Assembly (NCBI GenBank): GCA_051866775.1
Contig: JBJDXR010000040.1
Span: forward strand, 1 to 64,000
Direction: 5' to 3'
Length of the DNA stretch: 64,000 nucleotides
Source of the DNA: RUG626 sp051866775
GTDB taxonomy: Bacteria; Bacillota; Clostridia; Oscillospirales; Oscillospiraceae
The position numbers and the translations under genes were made by a program. The notes beneath the pieces were generated by a model that was given only the letters and a program-made list of their open reading frames with translations, was not told the DNA's origin and searched no databases. Of the stretch, positions 58,835-64,000 are shown piece by piece. Positions within the stretch are counted from its first letter, which is position 1. Each line of letters opens with the position of its first letter.

Positions 58835-60265
58835 ATGAAAGACAGATACGAAAATCCTCTTTGCAGCCGCTACTCGTCAAAGCAGATGCAGTATATTTTC
58901 TCACCTGATTTTAAGTTTTCTACATGGAGAAAGCTTTGGGTGGCGCTGGCGGAGAGTGAGAAGGAGCTGGGACTTCCCATAACGCAGGAGCAGATAGACG
59001 AGATGCGCTCCCACATAAACGACATAGATTACGACCTCGCCGATGAGTATGAGCGGAAGCTCCGGCACGACGTTATGGCCCATGTGCATACCTTCGGTGA
59101 TATGTGTCCCTCTGCAAAGCCGATAATACATCTGGGTGCCACCAGCTGCTACGTTGGTGACAACACCGATATAATCCAGATGAGGGAGGGCCTGCTTCAG
59201 ATAAAAAAGCTCCTTGTAAACGCAATAGCCGCACTGTCTGACTTTGCCATGGAGCATAAGGATGTTCCAACGCTGGCCTACACGCATTTTCAGGCGGCCC
59301 AGCCCACAACCGTCGGCAAACGCGCCACGCTGTGGCTTCAGGATCTTATAATGGATCTGGAAAGGCTCGATTACGAGCTTAAAAAGCTTCGGCTGCTGGG
59401 GTGCAAGGGTACCACCGGAACAGGCGCCAGCTTCCTTGAGCTTTTTGGCGGCGACAGGGAAAAGGTGAAGCTTGTTGAGAAGAAAATAGCCGAAAAGATG
59501 GGCTTTGATTCCTGTATGCCGGTGTCGGGCCAGACCTATTCGCGCAAGGTGGATTCCTTTGTTTTAAACGTCCTAGCAGGTATTGCCCAGAGTGCTTACA
59601 AAATGGCCACGGACATAAGGCTGCTTGCCCACATGAAGGAGTTTGACGAGCCGTTTGAGACCAATCAGATAGGCTCCTCGGCTATGGCCTATAAGCGCAA
59701 CCCCATGCGCTGTGAGAGGGTCGTATCCCTTGCAAGATATATTATGAACGACGCCAAAAACGCCGCAGATACTGCCGCCACACAGTGGCTGGAGAGAACC
59801 CTTGACGATTCGGCAAACCGCAGGATATCTATCCCTGAGGCATTCCTCGCCGCCGACGCCATACTGACCCTGCTGATAAACGTGATAAAAGGCGGAAGGA
59901 TATACCCGAAGGTCATGGAGAAGCATCTTAATGAGGAGCTGCCGTTCATCGCCAGCGAGAACATAATGATGGACGCCGTTAACCGCGGCGGAGACCGTCA
60001 GGAGCTTCACGAGGCGATACGCCAGTACTCCCAGAAGGCCGCGGCGAGAGTGAAGCTTGAGGGCGGGGATAACAATCTTTTGGAGCTGCTTTTGGCGGAT
60101 GCGCGGTTTGGACTTACTGAGGAGTCGCTGAAAGAGGTTCTGGATGTAAGGAAGTTTGTGGGATGTGCGCCGGAGCAGACTGTTGAGTTTATTGAAGCCT
60201 ACGCGGCGCCTGTGATAGAGGAAAACAAAGATATGCTGGGCTTGGAGGCTCAGGTAAGAGTGTAA
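58835..60265 (+). CDS. purB: Adenylosuccinate lyase
   Basis: PurB acts twice in purine synthesis, on SAICAR and on adenylosuccinate. The 476-residue protein has RYENPLCSRYSSKQMQYIFS, HDVMAHVHTFGDMCPSAKPIIHLGATSCYVGDNTD, the catalytic loop QIGSSAMAYKRNPMRCERV (signature) and TQWLERTLDDSANRR. ATG 58835 follows AAAGGAG; a codon at 58820 would give five extra residues and no better site. purA follows after 11 nt. Confidence 0.97.
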   Translation: MKDRYENPLCSRYSSKQMQYIFSPDFKFSTWRKLWVALAESEKELGLPITQEQIDEMRSHINDIDYDLADEYERKLRHDVMAHVHTFGDMCPSAKPIIHLGATSCYVGDNTDIIQMREGLLQIKKLLVNAIAALSDFAMEHKDVPTLAYTHFQAAQPTTVGKRATLWLQDLIMDLERLDYELKKLRLLGCKGTTGTGASFLELFGGDREKVKLVEKKIAEKMGFDSCMPVSGQTYSRKVDSFVLNVLAGIAQSAYKMATDIRLLAHMKEFDEPFETNQIGSSAMAYKRNPMRCERVVSLARYIMNDAKNAADTAATQWLERTLDDSANRRISIPEAFLAADAILTLLINVIKGGRIYPKVMEKHLNEELPFIASENIMMDAVNRGGDRQELHEAIRQYSQKAAARVKLEGGDNNLLELLLADARFGLTEESLKEVLDVRKFVGCAPEQTVEFIEAYAAPVIEENKDMLGLEAQVRV

Positions 60266-60276
60266 GGAGGAGCAAA

Positions 60277-61548
60277 ATGCTTACAGCTGTAGTTGGTATT
60301 AACTGGGGCGACGAGGGAAAGGGACGCATGGTGGATCTTCTCTCCGCCCAATACGATGTGGTGCTCCGCTATCAGGGCGGAAATAACGCCGGCCACACCG
60401 TGGTAAATGACAGGGGCAAGTTCATTCTTAACCTGCTGCCGTCAGGTATACTGCGTGATGAGACTGTTAACGTGATGGGCCCCGGAATGGTCATCGACAT
60501 TGAGCATCTCACCAAGGAGATCGCCAGCCTGCGTGAAAAGGGGATAGAGATAACCCCGGAGCATCTTGTTATAAGCGACCGCGCCACCATCTGCATGCCG
60601 TATCACGTTATGATGGACGTGCTTGAGGAGGAGCGTTTGGCCGACAAGAAGTTTGGCTCCACCCGCCGCGGTATCGCCCCTGTATATTCGGACAAGTATA
60701 TGAAAAAAACGGTGCGTATGGGCGACCTTAAGCATCTTGACACCCTTAGAGAGCATGTTAAGGACATTGTCGAGTGGAAGAACCTGACCGTCGCAGGCGG
60801 CTACGGCCATGAGCCTATATCCGCTGATGAGATGTTCGACTGGCTCGTAAAATACGGCGTGCCGTTTGTGGATTATATAAAAGACACTACGGAGTACCTT
60901 ACGGATGCCGTGGGCTCCGGAAAGAACATCATGTTTGAGGCTCAGCTTGGAGCGCTCAGGGATATAGACTTTGGAATATATCCGTATACTTCATCGTCCT
61001 CCACCATTTCTGCGTACGCTCCCATAGGCTCGGGTATTCCCGCGCAGAAGCTTGACAACGTGGTGGGAATAATGAAGGCCTATTCCAGCTGCGTGGGCGA
61101 GGGCCCCTTCACCTGTGAGCTTTTCGGGGAGGAAGCGGACAGGCTCCGCGAGGCCGGCGGAGAGTACGGTGCAGCTACCGGCAGGCCGCGCCGGGTGGGC
61201 GGCTTTGACGTGGTTGCGTCTAAGTACGGCGTACTTGTTCAGGGCGCTACCGAAATCGCCCTTACCAAGCTTGATGTTCTGTCATATCTCGATAGGATCC
61301 CGGTATGCGTAAAATATGACGTAAACGGCGTGCTCACCGACAGGTTCCCGTCTGGAGATGAGCTTAATGCCGCGAAGCCGGTCTATGAGTACCTCGAGGG
61401 CTGGCACGAGGATATATCCGGCTGCAGGAGCTTTGAGGAGCTTCCCAAAGCCGCTCAGGATTACGTGAAGTACATCGGTGAGGCCACCGGCTGTAATATA
61501 AAATACGTCTCTGTCGGAGCGGGCAGAGATGAATACTTTGAAATGTGA
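60277..61548 (+). CDS. purA: Adenylosuccinate synthase
   Basis: PurA condenses IMP with aspartate using GTP, the first committed AMP step. It has the N-terminal GTP-binding NWGDEGKGRMVD, the catalytic Asp and His in GGNNAGHTVV, and RPRRVGGFDVVASKYG. The 423-residue length is normal. GTAAGGAGG precedes the start. It overlaps nothing. purC begins 10 nt downstream. Confidence 0.97.
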   Translation: MLTAVVGINWGDEGKGRMVDLLSAQYDVVLRYQGGNNAGHTVVNDRGKFILNLLPSGILRDETVNVMGPGMVIDIEHLTKEIASLREKGIEITPEHLVISDRATICMPYHVMMDVLEEERLADKKFGSTRRGIAPVYSDKYMKKTVRMGDLKHLDTLREHVKDIVEWKNLTVAGGYGHEPISADEMFDWLVKYGVPFVDYIKDTTEYLTDAVGSGKNIMFEAQLGALRDIDFGIYPYTSSSSTISAYAPIGSGIPAQKLDNVVGIMKAYSSCVGEGPFTCELFGEEADRLREAGGEYGAATGRPRRVGGFDVVASKYGVLVQGATEIALTKLDVLSYLDRIPVCVKYDVNGVLTDRFPSGDELNAAKPVYEYLEGWHEDISGCRSFEELPKAAQDYVKYIGEATGCNIKYVSVGAGRDEYFEM

Positions 61549-61558
61549 GGGAAAAGAT

Positions 61559-62269
61559 ATGGAAAAGCGTGAGCAAATGTACGAGGGCAAGGCCAAGAAG
61601 GTCTATGCCACCGACGACCCGAATCTCGTAATAGTTGACTATAAGGACGATGCTACAGCATTTGATGGGGCAAAAAAGGGCACCATCGCCGGCAAGGGCG
61701 TTATAAACAACCAGATGAGCAATATGCTCATGCAGATGCTTGAGAAGGAGGGGGTACCTACCCACTTTGTGGAGCAGCTGTCTGAGCGTGAGACGCTTGT
61801 TAAGAAGGTCTCCATAGTCCCGCTGGAGGTAATTATCCGCAATATCTCCGCCGGTCACTTCGCCTCCAACTACGGCGTGGAGGAGGGCATCGTGTTTGAT
61901 GAGCCTACCATAGAGTTCTCCTACAAAAACGACGACCTACACGACCCCCTTCTGAATGAATACCATGCCCTTGCGCTGAAGCTTGCCACAAAGGAGGAGA
62001 TCGCCCAGATCAAGGCCATGGCCTTCAAGGTAAACGACGTTCTCAAGGCATTTATGAAAAAGCTGAATATAGACCTTGTTGACTTTAAGCTGGAGTTCGG
62101 AAGGCTCGCTGACGGCTCTATCGTACTTGCCGACGAGATATCTCCGGACACCTGCCGCTTCTGGGATTCCACAACCCATGAGAAGCTTGACAAGGACCGC
62201 TTCCGCAGAGACCTCGGCGGAGTTGAGGATGCCTATCACGAAGTAATGAAGAGACTTTTGGGAGAGTAA
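61559..62269 (+). CDS. purC: Phosphoribosylaminoimidazole-succinocarboxamide synthase (SAICAR synthetase)
   Basis: PurC joins CAIR with aspartate using ATP. The 236-residue protein begins MYEGKAKKVYATDDPNLVIVDYKDDATAFDG (positions 7-37), the ATP-binding signature. It also has VVPLEVIIRN-like IVPLEVIIRNISAG, DEISPDTCRFWD and DKDRFRRDLG. ATG 61559 follows GAGGG and is preferred to one at 61529 that overlaps purA. purF follows 4 nt later. Confidence 0.96.
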   Translation: MEKREQMYEGKAKKVYATDDPNLVIVDYKDDATAFDGAKKGTIAGKGVINNQMSNMLMQMLEKEGVPTHFVEQLSERETLVKKVSIVPLEVIIRNISAGHFASNYGVEEGIVFDEPTIEFSYKNDDLHDPLLNEYHALALKLATKEEIAQIKAMAFKVNDVLKAFMKKLNIDLVDFKLEFGRLADGSIVLADEISPDTCRFWDSTTHEKLDKDRFRRDLGGVEDAYHEVMKRLLGE

Positions 62270-62273
62270 GTCC

Positions 62274-63689
62274 GTGGAAAACGAGATCCATGAAGAATGC
62301 GGCGTATTCGGTGTATATGGAGCTAACCAGTTCCACGTCGCGATGACTGTCTATTACGGACTCTATGCCCTTCAGCACAGGGGGCAGGAGAGCTGCGGCA
62401 TAACCGTTTGCAATGAGGGGAAATTTTCCACTCACAAGGATCTTGGACTTGTGAGCGAGGTGTTTACCCCCACGGCACTGGAGACGCTGGGTGAGGGGAC
62501 CATGGCGGTGGGACATGTCCGCTACGGTACTACTGGAAATTCCGGACGTGAGAACGCCCAGCCCATCGTGGTGAGCCATCTTACCGGCAACATGGCCACC
62601 GTTCACAACGGCAATCTGACAAACGCGTCGGAGCTTCGCCATGAGCTGGAGATGAACGGCTCAATTTTCCACACCACCAGCGATACGGAGATAATATCTT
62701 ACGTCATAACCCGGGAAAAGCTGCATACAAGCTCTGTTGAGGAGGCAGTGGTAAGGTCCATGGACATCCTTGAGGGGGCCTACTCCCTCATACTCATGTT
62801 TGACGATAAGCTCATTGCCGTAAGGGATAAGAACGGCTTCAGGCCGCTGTGCTACGGACGCAACAGCTTCGGCGACTATATAATCGCCTCTGAGTCCTGC
62901 GCGCTGAATTCAGTAAGCGCTGAGTTTATTAGGGATATCAGGCCCGGAGAGGTCGTGGTTTTTGATAAGAACGGCGTACACAGCATCACGGACCAGTGCG
63001 GCAAGGCCGATGAGGCGATGTGTATTTTTGAGTACATCTACTTTGCACGTCCCGATTCCGTGATCGACGGCTGCTCTATCCATCACGCCAGAATGAACGC
63101 GGGGCGCTTTTTGGCTGAGGACTATCCTGTGGATGCGGATATAGTTATCGGCGTTCCGGACTCGGGAATAGACGGTGCAATAGGCTACTCAAAGACCTCG
63201 GGGATACCCTACGGCATCGGATTCATCAAAAATAAGTACATAGGCAGGACGTTCATCTCTCCGGGGCAGAAGTCCAGGGAGAACAGTGTTAAGATAAAGC
63301 TCAACACAGTAAAAGAGACCGTCTGCGGGAAGAAGGTCGTTATGGTGGATGACTCCATAGTCCGCGGAACCACCTGCGCAAGGATCGTAAACCTGCTGCG
63401 TGAGGCCGGGGCGAAGGAGATACACGTCCGTATAACTGCGCCACCGTTTTTAAACCCCTGCTATTACGGCACGGATATTGACTCCCGTGAGGGACTTATA
63501 GCCAACCACCGCACCACGGAGGAGATATGCCGAATTATTGGGGCGGACTCACTGGGCTATTTAAAAAAGGAGCATCTTCCGGAGCTTGCCGGCTCAAAGG
63601 GAGAGCACAGCTACTGTACTGCCTGCTTCACCGGGGATTATAAGACAAGGCTCTCAGATGAGATGAAGAAGGATATGTTTGAGGGCTGA
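62274..63689 (+). CDS. purF: Amidophosphoribosyltransferase
   Basis: PurF starts purine synthesis by making phosphoribosylamine from PRPP and glutamine. Cys9 in EECGVFGVYG is the nucleophile after a short propeptide. VVMVDDSIVRGTT is the PRPP-binding loop. Additional cysteines in EAMCIFEYIYFARPD, NPCYYGTDIDSREG and YCTACFTGDY match the [4Fe-4S] ligands of Bacillus-type PurF, so it probably carries an oxygen-sensitive cluster. Start codon is GTG at 62274. It ends the purine operon in this window. Confidence 0.97.
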   Translation: MENEIHEECGVFGVYGANQFHVAMTVYYGLYALQHRGQESCGITVCNEGKFSTHKDLGLVSEVFTPTALETLGEGTMAVGHVRYGTTGNSGRENAQPIVVSHLTGNMATVHNGNLTNASELRHELEMNGSIFHTTSDTEIISYVITREKLHTSSVEEAVVRSMDILEGAYSLILMFDDKLIAVRDKNGFRPLCYGRNSFGDYIIASESCALNSVSAEFIRDIRPGEVVVFDKNGVHSITDQCGKADEAMCIFEYIYFARPDSVIDGCSIHHARMNAGRFLAEDYPVDADIVIGVPDSGIDGAIGYSKTSGIPYGIGFIKNKYIGRTFISPGQKSRENSVKIKLNTVKETVCGKKVVMVDDSIVRGTTCARIVNLLREAGAKEIHVRITAPPFLNPCYYGTDIDSREGLIANHRTTEEICRIIGADSLGYLKKEHLPELAGSKGEHSYCTACFTGDYKTRLSDEMKKDMFEG

Positions 63690-63701
63690 GATAAGCTTTT
63701 T

Positions 63702-63734
63702 GCGGCGTCTGCGTTTTGCAGACGCCGCTTTTTG
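63702..63734 (+). terminator. Terminator after purF
   Basis: GCGGCGTCTGC (63702-63712) pairs perfectly with 63718-63728 around a 5-nt loop, followed by TTTTT. Confidence 0.93.
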
Positions 63735-63817
63735 TAAAAAACTATTTAAAAACGCCGCCATATGTGGTAAACTGACCTAGAGTGTGATTTAAATCTGGGA
63801 AACTGGAGGAAATATAA

Positions 63818-64000
63818 ATGATATCACAGAAAATGCTGAATATGACAAAAAACGGCAGCGCCATCAGGGCAATGTTTGAAGAGGGCGGTAGGTTAGCCGC
63901 CAAGTATGGCCCGGAGAATGTCTACGACTTCTCCCTTGGAAATCCTAATATACCGGCTCCTGAGAAGGTGAGAACAGAGATCATCCGTTTGGCTGAGGAG
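63818..64000 (+). CDS. PLP-dependent aminotransferase, N-terminal part (truncated by window end)
   Basis: Sixty-one codons are visible before the window ends in frame. The segment GPENVYDFSLGNPNIPAPEKVRTEII is typical of class I/II aminotransferases near the N-terminus, where SLGNPN contacts substrate carboxylate. ATG 63818 follows ACTGGAGGA by 6-7 nt. It has its own gap after the purF terminator, so it is a separate transcript. The amino acid specificity cannot be judged. Confidence 0.85.
   Translation, partial: MISQKMLNMTKNGSAIRAMFEEGGRLAAKYGPENVYDFSLGNPNIPAPEKVRTEIIRLAEE

Overview
The window looks like chromosomal DNA of an anaerobic, endospore-lineage member of the Bacillota. Clostridia, and probably an Oscillospiraceae-like lineage, is my inference. 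The reasons are SpoIIE, a complete Rnf complex beside an F-type ATP synthase, acetate kinase, strong AGGAGG ribosome binding sites, paired CHR chromate transporters and an XdhC-type molybdenum hydroxylase system. No rRNA, tRNA, CRISPR array, transposase or prophage was recognised.

Layout. 1-240: end of an ABC exporter gene. 480-7922 (+): an XdhC-like maturation factor, a CpXC zinc-ribbon protein, a small unknown, a Crp/Fnr-type regulator and a SUMF1-fold protein, then the FAD, 2Fe-2S and molybdopterin subunits of a molybdenum hydroxylase. 16360-8074 (-): the matching cofactor operon, with a ModE-like regulator, phosphatase-HD fusion, molybdopterin-binding protein, moaC, moaA, MOSC-MogA fusion, modA, modB, modC and a MobA/MocA-like nucleotidyltransferase. 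16599-24914: radical SAM protein, M18 aminopeptidase, NfeD, SPFH protein, pyroglutamyl peptidase and a YhaN/YhaO (SbcC/SbcD-like) pair. 25105-31711 (+): an F1Fo ATP synthase operon with fused subunits. 31745-41327: SLH-anchored exoprotein, two chromate transporter halves, ackA, tmcAL, wecB and spoIIE. 41435-43120 (+): a VOC protein and a retron. 45332-43145 (-): rpmG, secE, nusG, rplK, rplA. 45591-51178 (+): ruvX and rnfCDGEAB. 51324-54813 (+): a PadR-controlled cassette of two duplicated membrane-protein pairs. 55094-63689 (+): pyrG, glmS, purB, purA, purC, purF. The window ends inside an aminotransferase gene.

Main discoveries. (1) A retron at about 41933-43068. It has an 11-bp a1/a2 inverted repeat, two msr hairpins, a perfect 19-bp msd hairpin, an extended -10 promoter that would start transcription at a1, and an RT with the retron-specific NAxxH and VTG motifs. 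No known effector type lies beside it. (2) A shared dyad, GTAGC-N4-GCTAC, at three promoters of the molybdenum hydroxylase and cofactor genes. It has FNR-box geometry and sits near -42 from predicted start sites, so the Crp/Fnr protein encoded between the sites probably activates the whole pathway. (3) An ATP synthase in which gamma and beta are one open reading frame, and b is fused to a delta subunit lacking its N-terminal domain. (4) A candidate small RNA divergent from the cofactor operon, sharing its operator.

The genes work together as follows. Molybdate uptake (ModABC), molybdopterin synthesis and insertion (MoaA, MoaC, MogA, MoeA-like), dinucleotide formation (MobA/MocA-like) and XdhC maturation all serve the three-subunit hydroxylase. 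Rnf and the ATP synthase couple ferredoxin oxidation to ion transport and ATP, and acetate kinase adds substrate-level ATP.
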